Part shown: positions 8,222 through 17,674 of the stretch, one piece after another
Layout: every line of letters starts with the position of its first letter
Position numbering within the stretch: the first letter of the stretch is position 1
Assembly (NCBI RefSeq): GCF_001043955.1
Contig: NZ_LABZ01000025.1
Span: 1 to 64,000, forward strand
Direction: 5' to 3'
Length of the DNA: 64,000 nucleotides
DNA from: Methylobacterium tarhaniae
GTDB taxonomy: Bacteria > Pseudomonadota > Alphaproteobacteria > Rhizobiales > Beijerinckiaceae
Notes under the pieces: model-generated
Seen by the model: only the letters and a program-made list of their open reading frames with translations
Databases searched by the model: none
What the model was told of the DNA's origin: nothing
Position numbers and translations under genes: made by a program

Positions 8222-8809
8222 ATGTTCTCCCTCGATATCTCGTCCCTCTGGCTCGCCGCCGGAGCCCATCTCGACGTGTTCGGCACGGCCGGCCTCGCGC
8301 TTGGCGCGACGGCCGGCCTGATGCCCCGGCGGGGGTTGATCCTCATGGTCTCGGCGGCGGCCGCGACCTGCTTCGGCATCCACTATCTCTTCCTCGGCTC
8401 GCCCACCGCGACCGCGATGAATGCGATCGCCGTCGGCCAGAATCTGCTCGCGGCGCGCTTCGTGCGCGAGGATGGCGTGCCGCGCTGTCTCGCCGGCCTC
8501 TTCGGCGCCGTGTTCCTCCTCGTCATCGGGATCATGCTGGCGACCTGGACGGGATGGCCCTCCGTCTTCGCCGGCATCGGCACGCTGCTCTCGACCGCGG
8601 GACGGCTGCGGCGTACCGCGCAGGGGCTGCGTGGCCTGTTCCTCGGGGCGAGCCTGTGCTGGCTGTGCCACAACATCGTGGTCGGGTCGGTCTGCGGCCT
8701 CGTCTGCGACCTGCTCTCGATCACGACCTTGACCGTCGCGCTCTGGCGCGGCGGAGTTGGCCGAGGGGTCCTGCAGGCGACGACAGGTGGAAGGGCGGTG
8801 CCGGCGTGA
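8222..8809 (+). CDS. YgjV-family inner membrane protein
   Basis: A 195-residue integral membrane protein starting at ATG 8222 (the longer frame from 7883 adds non-hydrophobic Arg/Pro sequence). Six or so hydrophobic segments are visible, including GLALGATAGLM, GAVFLLVIGIMLATW and SVCGLVCDLLSITTLTVALW. The pattern of small membrane helices with a GIHYLFLGSPTATAMN segment fits the YgjV family, whose role is not established. It converges on the MFS operon to its right. Confidence 0.7.
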   Translation: MFSLDISSLWLAAGAHLDVFGTAGLALGATAGLMPRRGLILMVSAAAATCFGIHYLFLGSPTATAMNAIAVGQNLLAARFVREDGVPRCLAGLFGAVFLLVIGIMLATWTGWPSVFAGIGTLLSTAGRLRRTAQGLRGLFLGASLCWLCHNIVVGSVCGLVCDLLSITTLTVALWRGGVGRGVLQATTGGRAVPA

Positions 8810-8842
8810 GGACGTCGGTCCCGAGCCGGCGCGATCCGCTCC

Positions 8843-10246
8843 TCACGTCGCCGTCGCGGCCTCGGGGCGGGCGGCGGGTTCGGCCGCGAAGTGGCGCGGG
8901 GTGAACCGTCTCTCCTGCAAGGCCGCCTCGACCTCCTCGAGGGTGCGCCCCTTCAACTCGGGCAGGAAGCTCAGCACGAACAGGAACGCGAGGGCGTTGA
9001 GGCCGGCATAGACCAGCATCGCCCCGCCCGCCCCGAGGGCATGGATCAGGGACAGGGCCGTGCCGGTCAGGAGGAGGTTCGAGCCCCAGACCGTGGCCGC
9101 CTGCGCGCTGGTCCCGGCGGCCCTGACGCCGAGGGGATAGATTTCCGCGCCGGTGAGCCAGCCGATCACCTGCAGGCCGCCGGCCTGGAACACCATGAAC
9201 AGGAACAGGCAGCCGATGATGAAGGGCGCGTCGTCCGGCCCGGTCCGCCCGAGCGCGAACAGCCCGCCGAGGGCGGCGAGCGACAGGGCCGCGCCAGGCA
9301 GGGTGAGCAGCGAGAGCCGCCGCCGCCCGACCCGGTCGACGATGGCGAGGCCGAGACCCGTCATCACGAGGTAGATCGCCGCGATGCCAACATTGGTCAG
9401 GAGCGCGCCGCTCTCCCCGAAGCCGACGCCCTTCAGCAGCGTCGGCGTGTAGTAGATCATCATCTCGATCCCGACGAGCTGCGTGAAGGCGGCGGTGCCG
9501 CAACCCGCGATGAGGGCAGGCCGGACCCAGGACCGGGTGAGGCCGCGCCAGCCGCGGGTCCGCGCTTCCGCGCTCCGGGACACCGCCTCGGCCACCGCCG
9601 CGATCTCGGCATCGAGATCGGCGCCCTCGGGCCGGACCCGGGCGAGGGCCCGGCGCGCCTCGTCGCGGCGGTCGTGAGCGACGAGCCAGCGCGGGCTCTC
9701 CGGCAGGGCGAACATCGCGCAGAACAGCACGGCCGCAGGGACGGCGCCGACCGCGATCATGATGCGCCAGGAGAGGACGCCGTGCAGCCCGTAGCCGACG
9801 AGGCTGGCGCTCAGGATGCCGAGGCCGATCGCGACGCTGAACGCCACCACGAGCCGGCCCCGTTGCGCCGCGGGGGCGAGCTCCGCCACGTAGGCCGGGA
9901 TCGATTGCGACGACGCCCCGATGGCGAGGCCGAGCACGACGCGGGCGAGCACCAGGAGCGAAGGATTCGGGGCTAGACTCGCTGCCGTCGCCCCCAGTGT
10001 GAAGACCGCCGCGATGGCGATGATGGTGCGCCGGCGCCCGAACCGGTCGGAGACCGCGCCGGTGCACAACCCCCCGATGGTCGCCCCGAGCAGGATCGCG
10101 GCGGCCACGACCTCCTGCATGGCGTGGGAAAGCTGGTACTCGGCGCTGATCGACAGAAGGGCGCCGGAGATGATGCCGGTGTCGTACCCGTAGAGGAAGC
10201 CGCCGATCGCCGCGGTGACCGCGACGAGCCACATGAAGCTGGTCAT
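8843..10246 (-). CDS. sugar-porter MFS transporter
   Basis: A 467-residue, 12-helix inner-membrane permease that would import a sugar or polyol with protons. Family marks are GYDTGIISGALL in helix 1, DRFGRRRT in the first cytoplasmic loop, the hallmark PESPRWL before the central loop, the second-half DRVGRRRL, and PELKGRTLEEVE at the C-terminus. It is the last gene of a minus-strand group with a HAD phosphatase (11 bases upstream) and a mannitol-dehydrogenase-like enzyme, which suggests a hexitol or related substrate. Confidence 0.88.
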   Translation of the reverse strand: MTSFMWLVAVTAAIGGFLYGYDTGIISGALLSISAEYQLSHAMQEVVAAAILLGATIGGLCTGAVSDRFGRRRTIIAIAAVFTLGATAASLAPNPSLLVLARVVLGLAIGASSQSIPAYVAELAPAAQRGRLVVAFSVAIGLGILSASLVGYGLHGVLSWRIMIAVGAVPAAVLFCAMFALPESPRWLVAHDRRDEARRALARVRPEGADLDAEIAAVAEAVSRSAEARTRGWRGLTRSWVRPALIAGCGTAAFTQLVGIEMMIYYTPTLLKGVGFGESGALLTNVGIAAIYLVMTGLGLAIVDRVGRRRLSLLTLPGAALSLAALGGLFALGRTGPDDAPFIIGCLFLFMVFQAGGLQVIGWLTGAEIYPLGVRAAGTSAQAATVWGSNLLLTGTALSLIHALGAGGAMLVYAGLNALAFLFVLSFLPELKGRTLEEVEAALQERRFTPRHFAAEPAARPEAATAT

Positions 10247-10257
10247 GCTGCGTCCCC

Positions 10258-11022
10258 TCAGGCCGCCAGGGTGGTCGCGAAGGCGCCGGGCACGAGGCGT
10301 TCGAGATCCGCCATGGCGCCGAACACCGCCTCGGCTCCGGCCGAGGTGAGCCGCGCGGCGAGGTCCGGCGGGCAGTGGCTGCCGCCCGTGAAGCCGAAGA
10401 CGCGCAGGCCCGCGGCCCGCGCCGCAGTCACGCCCGGCACGCTGTCCTCGATGACGACGCAGTCGCGGATCGGAGCCCTCATCCAGCCCGCCGCGTACAG
10501 GAAGACGTCCGGTGCCGGCTTGCCGCGGGCGACCCGGGCCGCGCTGACGACGTTCTCGCCGAAATGCGCGAGGAGCCCGGTCGCCTCCAGGCCGCGCCGC
10601 AGCTTCGCCGGGGCGCTGCTCGACGCCACGCAGGCCGGCCCACGCAGGCGAGCCAGCGTGTCGGCGACGCCCGCCACCGCCCGAAGCTCGGTGCCGTAGG
10701 CCGCCTCGGTCCGGGCTCGGGTCCGCTCGAAGAAGGTTGGGGGGAGCGGGCGGCCGCGGTCGCTCTCGATCTCAGCCACCATCTCGCCCTCCGGGCGGCC
10801 GGCGAAACGGGCGATTACCTGCTCCGTCGAGATCGTGTAGTCGAGGGCGCTCAGCTCCTCGGCGACGAGGCGGCAGACGAGGATCTCGCTGTCGATGAGA
10901 ACGCCGTCGCAATCGAAGATCAGCGTCGGTCCCGGGGCGGCCGTCGGGGGGATGGTCTGCAAACGAGTCACCTGGATCTGTGGGCGGTGGAGCGGGTCCG
11001 GCGGCTCATCCCGCCGGGGCAT
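10258..11022 (-). CDS. HAD-superfamily phosphatase (beta-PGM-like, subfamily IA)
   Basis: Predicted sugar-phosphate phosphatase or mutase. Motif I is LIFDCDGVLIDSE (both Asp present), motif II is CVASSSAP, motif III the Lys in ARGKPAPDVF, and motif IV VVIEDSVPGV. The helical cap follows motif I. ATG 11022 overlaps the upstream gene's end by 17 bases; GTG 10971 is nearer the domain start and may be the true start. Its place between a polyol dehydrogenase and a sugar importer suggests a role in sugar-alcohol phosphate turnover. Confidence 0.82.
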   Translation of the reverse strand: MPRRDEPPDPLHRPQIQVTRLQTIPPTAAPGPTLIFDCDGVLIDSEILVCRLVAEELSALDYTISTEQVIARFAGRPEGEMVAEIESDRGRPLPPTFFERTRARTEAAYGTELRAVAGVADTLARLRGPACVASSSAPAKLRRGLEATGLLAHFGENVVSAARVARGKPAPDVFLYAAGWMRAPIRDCVVIEDSVPGVTAARAAGLRVFGFTGGSHCPPDLAARLTSAGAEAVFGAMADLERLVPGAFATTLAA

Positions 11023-12223
11023 CGATGAAGGTCCCGGTCTCGACGAGGTGCAGCAGGCTCAGGAGGCTGCGGCTGGCTGCCGGCGGAAGGGTGCCGTTCT
11101 GCGCCTCGTAGGCGTCGAAGGGCTCGTTGATCCGGCCGGCGAAGCGGCGGCTGAAGGCTTCGAGCGTGCTCGGATCGCCCGGCTCCGGCGCCTGGAAGCG
11201 GGCGAGGATGCGGCTGATCGGGTCCTCGGTGGCGACGAAGCGCCCGAGGATGGCCGCGGCTGCGCCAGCGAGGTACCCGTCTACGTCGACGTCGCGCACG
11301 AAATCGGCATAGGCCGGGTCGCGGCGCAGCAGCAGCGCGACGCCCTCGCGCATTTCGTCCATCACCGCGGCGGCGTGGCGGCGCTGCTCGGCCGAGGTCG
11401 CGATGAACTCGTTGAGCTTCATGTCTCGGTCGCCGCCGCTCGCCTGGAACGCCCGCAGGGCGATCAGCCAGTGGGTGCCGTTGAGGAGCCAGCCCTTGAT
11501 CTGCTTCTCGACCTCAAGGTGCCGGCTGAAGCCGACGGCGCTGCCCGCGCACAGATCGGGCAGGATCTCGGTCCCCGGTTCCTGCGCCAGCTTGAGGGAG
11601 GCGTAGGGCTCGACCTGCACTGCGACCGTCGGGTGCGGCCCGGACGCATCCTCCTCCAGGCCGACACAGATCCGGTCGACGAGGGCAGCGACCGGGATCA
11701 CCTGCCGGAGTGCCGCCGCGCTCGCCTGGCCAGGCAGGGCCGGGCCATGCAGAACGTCTTGTGCCGAGACGGTGTTCTCACAGGCGACGAGGAAGAGCGG
11801 GCCGACCGGCTCGCCCGCCTCTCGCATCGTCGCGAGCGCGTTCAGGCAGGCGAGGACGGCCGCGTAGTTCTCGGGCTTCAGCACCGAGGCTGTGACGACG
11901 ACGCCCCTGGCCTTCGCCGTCGAGGCCCCGGCGATCCGCCGGGTGAGCAGCTCGACGTCGCCGGACCCGTAAGTGTGGAAGCCCGCGTAGGCGACGATCT
12001 CATATCGCGCGCCGGAACCGTCCAGGATCCGTAGACGGTAGGTCCGGTCCGGGTTGTCCCGCAGCAGCGCGTTGCGCCGCTCCGGACCCAGGGCCGTGGT
12101 CCCGGTCGCGTTCGCGCTTGATACGGCGCGGTTGAGCACGACGCTCTCGGTCGTCGGGGATTGGAAGGCGGGAACGACCAGGCCCAGGCCGAGGCGGCCC
12201 GCGCCGAAATGGATGTGGAGCAT
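11006..12223 (-). CDS. mannitol dehydrogenase family protein
   Basis: NAD-dependent polyol or polyol-phosphate dehydrogenase. The protein opens directly with the Rossmann motif LHIHFGAGRLGLG, as MtlD proteins do, so I placed the start at ATG 12223 and not at 12277, though no clear ribosome site is seen. The catalytic Lys...Asn...His signature is KGWLLNGTHWL near residue 245. C-terminal helices (FSRRFAGRINEPF) fit the family's second domain. It is first in an operon with the HAD phosphatase and MFS permease. Confidence 0.82.
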   Translation of the reverse strand: MLHIHFGAGRLGLGLVVPAFQSPTTESVVLNRAVSSANATGTTALGPERRNALLRDNPDRTYRLRILDGSGARYEIVAYAGFHTYGSGDVELLTRRIAGASTAKARGVVVTASVLKPENYAAVLACLNALATMREAGEPVGPLFLVACENTVSAQDVLHGPALPGQASAAALRQVIPVAALVDRICVGLEEDASGPHPTVAVQVEPYASLKLAQEPGTEILPDLCAGSAVGFSRHLEVEKQIKGWLLNGTHWLIALRAFQASGGDRDMKLNEFIATSAEQRRHAAAVMDEMREGVALLLRRDPAYADFVRDVDVDGYLAGAAAAILGRFVATEDPISRILARFQAPEPGDPSTLEAFSRRFAGRINEPFDAYEAQNGTLPPAASRSLLSLLHLVETGTFIDAPAG

Positions 12224-12731
12224 GATGAGGAGGTCTTCGCCTTTGCGGCATCGCCGGTTGCCGGTGCCCGGCGTCACGGTCGACGCCCGGTACCGCGATC
12301 GTCAGGAGGCTTCTGGCAGCCGCTTGTCGCGCCGCATGCCGACACCGCTCGCCTCAGCAATGCGCCGGGCAGCTGGAATGTTACGCATGATCACTCCGAG
12401 GAGAGTGTCGGCATCTTTGTTGTCGTTGGACGCGTTTTTAACGTATGACATCGTTCGCCACAGGTTGTTTGATTGGATGCACGACCAACCTGCCGGGTCT
12501 GGATATGATCCGGTTCGATACCGAACAGAGCGCGGGCCGAGGGGGTGATGGGCCGCATCCGTGCCTTGATGCGGCTCTGGTGTGCGGCCATGTCAGGCTA
12601 TCGCTGCCGACAGGGTGTTCGATCGAGCCACCCGGATCGGGGCCTGAGCATTGATCCACGTTGTTGTGCGGTGTTGCGACAGCGATCGAAGATCGGAACC
12701 CCTATATCTCCTTTTGCTGTCCACGGGTAGT
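12224..12731. other. intergenic region upstream of the polyol operon
   Basis: About 500 bases between divergent genes. No frame has protein-like composition. It should contain the leftward promoter for the mannitol-dehydrogenase operon and the rightward promoter for the DUF6894 gene, but I see no clear operator or sigma consensus. Confidence 0.4.
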
Positions 12732-12953
12732 ATGCCGCGCTTCCATTTCAATACCTACGGCAACCGAAATCATCCGGATGACGAGGGCGTCGAGCTTCCG
12801 AGTTGGGCGGCCGCGCGCCACGAAGCTGTCCGCATGGCTGGCCTGCTCATCGCCGACGGGGCCGAGCGCGTGCCGCTGGAGCAGGGCTGGCACATGGAGG
12901 TGACCGATGAACGCGGCCGCGTCCTGTTTCGCGTCGACTTCACCGTCGTCTGA
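12732..12953 (+). CDS. DUF6894 family small protein
   Basis: A 73-residue protein starting ATG 12732 with MPRFHFNTYGNRNHPDDEG, the typical opening of DUF6894 proteins (xRFxFx...DxxGxEL). The middle SWAAARHEAVRMAGLLI and the end WHMEVTDERGRVLFRVDF also fit. These proteins are abundant in Methylobacterium and Bradyrhizobium relatives; their role is unknown. It is monocistronic here. Confidence 0.8.
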   Translation: MPRFHFNTYGNRNHPDDEGVELPSWAAARHEAVRMAGLLIADGAERVPLEQGWHMEVTDERGRVLFRVDFTVV

Positions 12954-13038
12954 GAGGCCGCTCGTCAGCTGCAATCCCGGCAGCCAGGATTTCACCAAGG
13001 GCCCCAACCCGACGACAGCGACCCTGACGAGGCAGGTT

Positions 13039-13899
13039 TCACCGGGGGCTGGTCGGCGATCCCGCGACCGCGTAGCTCGGCCAGGGGAAGAATGGCTCCT
13101 GCTGCGCGACGATCCAGTGCAGGATCCGCGGATCGCGCTCAAACAGGTAGCGCCACCCCTCGACCAAATCCGTCAGCAGCGCGTAGGGACTCAGGACCAG
13201 GTCCCGGCCGTCCGGGTCGACACCCGCGAAGGTGACCATGCGCTGCCCGCACCCGTGATCCGCAAGGATGCGGTCGGATTCCGCCATGACGCGTCGCCCG
13301 AGCTCCGCGTCCCGGAACTGGCCGACGGGGCGGGTATGGAGGACCGGGACCCCGTCGATGATGCCGAGCCCTCGATCGTCGAGGAGCTTGGGCCAGAGGG
13401 AATCCAGGCCCCAGCCCCAGCCCGTCGTCGACAGGTCCAGGGTCGGCAGCAACCGGTCGAGCGCGGCCCGGCTGAAGCACGGGATCATGATCTCGACGAA
13501 GCCGACCCGCCGGGCGAAGAAGCGCCGGTTGCGCATGGCGATGTAGTGCGCGAAGTGCGAGGCCTCGTGCAGGCCCGGCGCAAAGAGCTGGAAGTCGAGC
13601 GCCCGTCCCGCTGCGAACATCGCCGTGATGGTGTCCTGGTCGGCGAGGATCTCGTCGTCCGGCAGCCAGATGTAGTCGTAGTCGCGCCAGCCGTCCCATC
13701 CGTTCAGCAGGGTGCGCAGGCCTGTCCATTTCGGGCCCGGCAGGACCTCCCCGACGGTACAGGGCAAGTCTTCCTGCGAGGCAATGTCCTGGAAAGGGCA
13801 GAGATAGAGGTCCCACTCCCGCGCCTTGCCCGGATCGATCCAGCATCGGTGCAACGAGTTCCGTCCAACCCGGGCGACGACGAGATTTCTGACCATCAT
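13039..13899 (-). CDS. DUF707 family protein
   Basis: 286 residues from ATG 13899, chosen because GGGAGG stands just upstream and MMVRNLVVARVG is where family members start; the frame open to 14037 has Arg/Ser filler. Visible family features: CWIDPGKAREWDLYLCPF, DYIWLPDDEILAD (a DxD-like acidic motif), and GWGWGLDSLWPKLL. DUF707 proteins are thought to be glycosyltransferase-like, but activity is not established. It converges on the DUF6894 gene. Confidence 0.78.
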   Translation of the reverse strand: MMVRNLVVARVGRNSLHRCWIDPGKAREWDLYLCPFQDIASQEDLPCTVGEVLPGPKWTGLRTLLNGWDGWRDYDYIWLPDDEILADQDTITAMFAAGRALDFQLFAPGLHEASHFAHYIAMRNRRFFARRVGFVEIMIPCFSRAALDRLLPTLDLSTTGWGWGLDSLWPKLLDDRGLGIIDGVPVLHTRPVGQFRDAELGRRVMAESDRILADHGCGQRMVTFAGVDPDGRDLVLSPYALLTDLVEGWRYLFERDPRILHWIVAQQEPFFPWPSYAVAGSPTSPR

Positions 13900-14411
13900 A
13901 CCTCCCGACAAGGATGCGATCCCGGCGATCCGCCCCTGGAACGAGAGCAGCGAACGCGGATCTGAGGCGGACGGTACCGCTGAGCGGCAGCGTCTCCGCG
14001 TGGAATGGCCCTTATCGGGCCGGAACGGCATCGACAATCTTGGGGCAAACGCAAAATTCCTTGGTCTTGATCTTTGATCATAGCGAGTGGCCAGATTTTA
14101 ATCTGTGTTTACTGCTCGATGCACGGGAAGTGAGGTGAAAACCGTCGCTCTGTGGAGAGCGGCGGCTGAAATGTGCAGGGACGCGCCGGGAGCTGCGACG
14201 AGTCGGGCATCGTATGTGTGCCGGTTATCGCACGCAGTGGAAAAAGGCGGCTGTCAAATCTCGCAGGCTTTTAACTTGGATCAAACAACCCGCGACCTGA
14301 GACTGTGCGATTCCAAACCGTTCCCGCTCTCCGGCGACAATTCTCTCGTATTCGCCGGGCGATCCGGTATGCGGCAGGGCCATTCGCCGAACACGTCCAG
14401 ATAGACTGCTT
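13900..14411. other. intergenic region between divergent genes
   Basis: About 510 bases separating the DUF707 gene and a crp-like gene, with lower GC around 14050-14110 (TTTGATCATAGC, CAGATTTTAATCTG). The latter is a near-perfect 14-base palindrome at about 14092-14105 and could be an operator. No gene is supported. Confidence 0.35.
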
Positions 14412-15161
14412 GTGCCTGCGTCCCCCACCTACCAGAACCGGTTGCTCGCCAGCCTCTCCGAGACCGATCTTGCGCAGGTCCGGCCATACCTGGAGCCCGT
14501 CGACCTGCCCCTCAACACGGTCCTCATCGAGGCCGGGCAGCCAGTGGCCCACGCAACCTTCATTGAGGCGGGCTTGGGCTCGGTGATCGTGAGCGCCGGG
14601 GAGGGCGACCGTGTCGAGATCGGCCTGTTCGGCCGAGACGGCTTCGCGTGCCCGGCCCTGGTGCTGGGGTCCGATCGGGTCCCGCAGCAGACCTTCATGC
14701 AGGTAGGGGGCCACGGCTATCGCATCGGCGCTGAGGAATTCCGCGCCATCATCGACGCTTCTCCGTCGTTTCGCGGCCTCCTGCTGCGCTACACCCACAC
14801 CTTCCTGATCCAGACGGCTCAAACGGCGCACGCCAACGCCACCGCCCCCGTTCAGGAGCGGCTCGCCCGCTGGCTCCTGATGTATCACGACCGTCAGGAC
14901 GGCGACGAGCTGATGATCACCCACGAGTTCCTGTCGATGATGCTGGGCACGCGCCGGAGCACCGTCACGCTGGCGCTGCAGCTTCTGGAGGGCGCGCGTC
15001 TCATTCAGGCGCGGCGCGGCCGCATTCGGGTGCTCGACCGTGCCGGCCTGGAGGGCACAGCCGGAGACGCGTATGGACCGGCCGAGGCCGAGTACGAGCG
15101 CCTGATCGCGCCCCTGTGCCGGAGGGCGGATCGTCCCTTACCCCATCATCACAGCGATTGA
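14412..15161 (+). CDS. Crp/Fnr family transcriptional regulator
   Basis: 249 residues from GTG 14412. The N-terminal cNMP-type sensor beta-barrel (FIEAGLGSVIVS, VEIGLFGRDGF) is followed by a dimer helix and a C-terminal winged helix (ITHEFLSMMLGTRRSTVTLALQ). It lacks an N-terminal Cys cluster, so it is not an FNR-type iron-sulfur sensor. It is closely related to the minus-strand gene at 15622-16338: the two share VEIGLFGRDG/LEVGIFGRDG and ERLARWLLM/ERLARWLLL. The pair probably arose by duplication. Confidence 0.85.
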   Translation: MPASPTYQNRLLASLSETDLAQVRPYLEPVDLPLNTVLIEAGQPVAHATFIEAGLGSVIVSAGEGDRVEIGLFGRDGFACPALVLGSDRVPQQTFMQVGGHGYRIGAEEFRAIIDASPSFRGLLLRYTHTFLIQTAQTAHANATAPVQERLARWLLMYHDRQDGDELMITHEFLSMMLGTRRSTVTLALQLLEGARLIQARRGRIRVLDRAGLEGTAGDAYGPAEAEYERLIAPLCRRADRPLPHHHSD

Positions 15162-15327
15162 GGCTGGCGGCGCCCGGCACGCCGTGCATGCGGATGCTCG
15201 ATCATGCGACGTCGGAAACGCCGCCTGGCCGTCGTCTCCCGGACGCCCCCGATGGGCAGAGCAACATCTCGCGTAAGCGCGGTCGAGGGATGCTGCCGGG
15301 CCGCAGGACGTTTGCTATACGAACTTG

Positions 15328-15543
15328 ATGCGAGAAGGTGAAACCGAACTCGACATGATCAGGCGGCACGTTCAGGACGGCGCGTGCCACATCGCGAATC
15401 AACGTGCCCTCATCCATCGTCTGCGGCGCCATGGTTTGCCGACTGCCGACGCCGAGGCGCTCCTGGTGAACTTCAAGCTCATCCAGCGGCAACATCAGGA
15501 GCATCTTTCCCGAATCGAGGCACGCGATGAAACGTCCCTTTGA
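15328..15543 (+). CDS. small hypothetical protein
   Basis: 71 residues from ATG 15328. Predicted largely helical, with His-rich HRLRRHGLPTADAEALLVNF and RQHQEHLSRIEAR. It has coding-type codon bias and lies between two Crp/Fnr genes. Short proteins of this type occur widely in Methylobacterium but I know of no function. A run of eight T residues follows at 15574-15581 without a clear hairpin. Confidence 0.5.
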   Translation: MREGETELDMIRRHVQDGACHIANQRALIHRLRRHGLPTADAEALLVNFKLIQRQHQEHLSRIEARDETSL

Positions 15544-15621
15544 TGGGACCGGCATCGCGCTGGGCATCTCCGTGTTTTTTTTAGATCAGCTCCAGGCGGA
15601 GGGCGACGGTGTGGTCTTGGC

Positions 15622-16338
15622 TCATGCTTTCCTGAATGGGCCGATCAGGCGCTCGTATTCCCGTTCGGCCACACCGTAGGTGTCGCCCGCGGCCGTCTCG
15701 AGCTTGGCGCGATCCAAAATCATGATCCGGGCTCGCCTTGCCCGGATCATGCCTTTCCCTTCCAGGACGTGGGTGGCCAAGGTCACCGTGGCGCGCTGCA
15801 CCCCCAGCATCAGCGACAGGAACTCGTGCGTGAGGGGAAGCTCGTCGCCGTCGAGCCGGTCATGCGCGAGCAGGAGCCAGCGCGCGAGGCGCTCCTCCAC
15901 CGTGTAGCTGCCGTTCGAGAGCGCGGTCTGCGACAGGACAAGCAGGAAGGCCTGCACGTAGCGCATCAGCACGCTGGTCAGGGCAGGGCTCTGCCGCATC
16001 GCCCCGCGAAGGCGGTCGGCCTCGATGCGCAGCCACGTCCCGGGCGCCTGGACCGAGGTTTCGTGGGGCGTACGGTCGACGCCGAGAACGAGGGCCGTGC
16101 TCACCATGCCGTCCCGCCCGAAAATGCCGACCTCCAGATTACGCTGGTCATGGGTCTTGGAGATGATCGAGGCCAGGCCGCCCTCGGGGAAGTAGGCGTG
16201 CGTGAACGGCTCGTTCACGCCGACGACGACCGCCCCGATCTCAAGCGGCACGGGCACGAGGTGGGGCGTGAGCAGCGCGAGATCGGCCTCCGGCAACACG
16301 CGGAGAAGGCAGTTCTGAAACGGGTGGGCCATGGTCAT
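15622..16338 (-). CDS. Crp/Fnr family transcriptional regulator
   Basis: 238 residues. The sensor domain contains HAYFPEGGLASIIS and LEVGIFGRDGM; the winged helix contains LTHEFLSLMLGVQRATVTLAT. It is a paralog of the protein at 14412-15161, in the opposite orientation with a small gene between. No Cys ligands for an iron-sulfur cluster are seen. Effector and targets cannot be inferred. Confidence 0.85.
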   Translation of the reverse strand: MTMAHPFQNCLLRVLPEADLALLTPHLVPVPLEIGAVVVGVNEPFTHAYFPEGGLASIISKTHDQRNLEVGIFGRDGMVSTALVLGVDRTPHETSVQAPGTWLRIEADRLRGAMRQSPALTSVLMRYVQAFLLVLSQTALSNGSYTVEERLARWLLLAHDRLDGDELPLTHEFLSLMLGVQRATVTLATHVLEGKGMIRARRARIMILDRAKLETAAGDTYGVAEREYERLIGPFRKA

Positions 16339-16683
16339 CCCGATCGCCGCATCGGGCCAGAGCCTGACCGTGAGCAGTTGGACGACGTGCCTTGCACCTC
16401 ACGGCCCGCGCGTCATTCGCTTATGAGAATGGTCCCCGGGGGGTGGGAAACAAGGTTTCGATGCTCAACAGGCGCCATCTCGGAAAGCAACAGGACGCCT
16501 TACCTCCCAGCATTCAACTATTATAGCCATTGTTCGCTAACGCACCGAAAAGAATGATATGACATATGATGGTTGTCGGCGACGATCTATGACGTATTTT
16601 ACGGTCATCATCGGTTAGGTCGAGCCAGGTGCCGATGGCAGGGAGAGACGGGCGCTTCCACCTGCAAAGCCAGGGGAGGCCCC
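16339..16683. other. intergenic region between two divergent crp-like genes
   Basis: About 345 bases with an AT-rich centre (16500-16600). The stretch AACTATTATAGCCATTG and TGATATGACATATGATGG may hold promoters. The frame continuing upstream of 16684 lacks Crp-like sequence, so it is treated as non-coding. Confidence 0.4.
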
Positions 16684-17424
16684 GTGGCCCCGATACCGAA
16701 CCACTCCACGGACATGCTCATTCGCAAGCTGGACGGGATCGCGCAGCTCTCCGATGAGGAGAGGCGTGCCATCGCGCAGCTGCCCGTCACGGTCAGGCCC
16801 TTGGGCCCGCATCAGGACATCGTGCGCGAGAAGGACAAGCCGTCACAATGCTGCCTGCTGCTGGACGGCTGGGCCTGCCGCTACCAGATCCTCAGCGAGG
16901 GCAAGCGCCAGATCTTCTCGTTCCACATCCCGGGCGACATCCCCGACCTGCACAGCCTGCACATGAGGGTCATGGACCACGGCGTGTGTACCCTGAGTTC
17001 CGCCATTGTGGCGTTCGTCCCGCACGAACCACTGCGCGATCTGACGGCCGCCTTCCCGGGGATCGCGGCGATCCTCTGGCGCGACACGCTGGTGGATGCA
17101 GCGATCTTTCGTGCCTGGATGACAGGGCTGGGGCGCCGCACGGCGAGCGAGGCCGTCGCACACCTGTTTTGCGAGCTGTACCTCAAGCTGCAGGCGATGG
17201 GGCTCGCGCGGGACCACGCCTACCGGCTGCCGCTCACGCAATCGGAAATCGGCGATGCGCTCGGGCTGTCGAACGTCCACGTCAATCGCACGCTCAGGGA
17301 ATTGCGCGGTAAGGATTGGATCACCCTCCAGGGCGGAAGGCTGGAAATTAACAAATGGCAGGAACTTGCCAACTCATGCGACTTTGATCCTGCGTACCTG
17401 TATCTGGAACGAAGAATCGCATGA
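16684..17424 (+). CDS. Crp/Fnr family transcriptional regulator
   Basis: 246 residues from GTG 16684, which has GGGGAGG seven bases upstream; ATG 16714 is an alternative. The sensor barrel (LLLDGWACRYQ, SFHIPGDIPDLHSLHM) and winged helix (LTQSEIGDALGLSNVHVNRTLRELR) mark the subfamily. It overlaps the following small gene by ATGA. A decayed copy of its C-terminal half, with a decayed copy of the small gene after it, lies at 35.1-35.8 kb. Confidence 0.87.
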   Translation: MAPIPNHSTDMLIRKLDGIAQLSDEERRAIAQLPVTVRPLGPHQDIVREKDKPSQCCLLLDGWACRYQILSEGKRQIFSFHIPGDIPDLHSLHMRVMDHGVCTLSSAIVAFVPHEPLRDLTAAFPGIAAILWRDTLVDAAIFRAWMTGLGRRTASEAVAHLFCELYLKLQAMGLARDHAYRLPLTQSEIGDALGLSNVHVNRTLRELRGKDWITLQGGRLEINKWQELANSCDFDPAYLYLERRIA

Positions 17425-17663
17425 CCTTCCACCTCAAGCCGGTCCGCGTGAAAACGGGCAGCCATGACACGGAAGGGCAGTTGGTCTTTGCAGCTGGCTT
17501 CCTTGTCGCCGTGCTGGTCCGCCTCTCCGACGATCACGAGGAGGATGCGGGCAAATGGTTTCTCGAAGCCGGGTTCGACGGCGCCGACGACCCTGTGAAA
17601 CCCAAATTTGCCGACCTGAGAGAGGCGCAGGATTGGATCCGCCATCGGCTGGACCGACATTGA
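17421..17663 (+). CDS. small hypothetical protein coupled to Crp/Fnr gene
   Basis: 80 residues, its ATG overlapping the regulator's stop (ATGA), so translation is coupled. The core AAGFLVAVLVRLSDDHEEDAG resembles a short beta strand followed by an acidic turn; FADLREAQDWIRHRL is a likely helix. The protein recurs next to a decayed crp copy (VFADSFLVAVLVHLPNDHEE), so the two genes form a module that was duplicated together. No family is recognised. Confidence 0.65.
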   Translation: MTFHLKPVRVKTGSHDTEGQLVFAAGFLVAVLVRLSDDHEEDAGKWFLEAGFDGADDPVKPKFADLREAQDWIRHRLDRH

Positions 17664-17674
17664 TATCCTGGATC

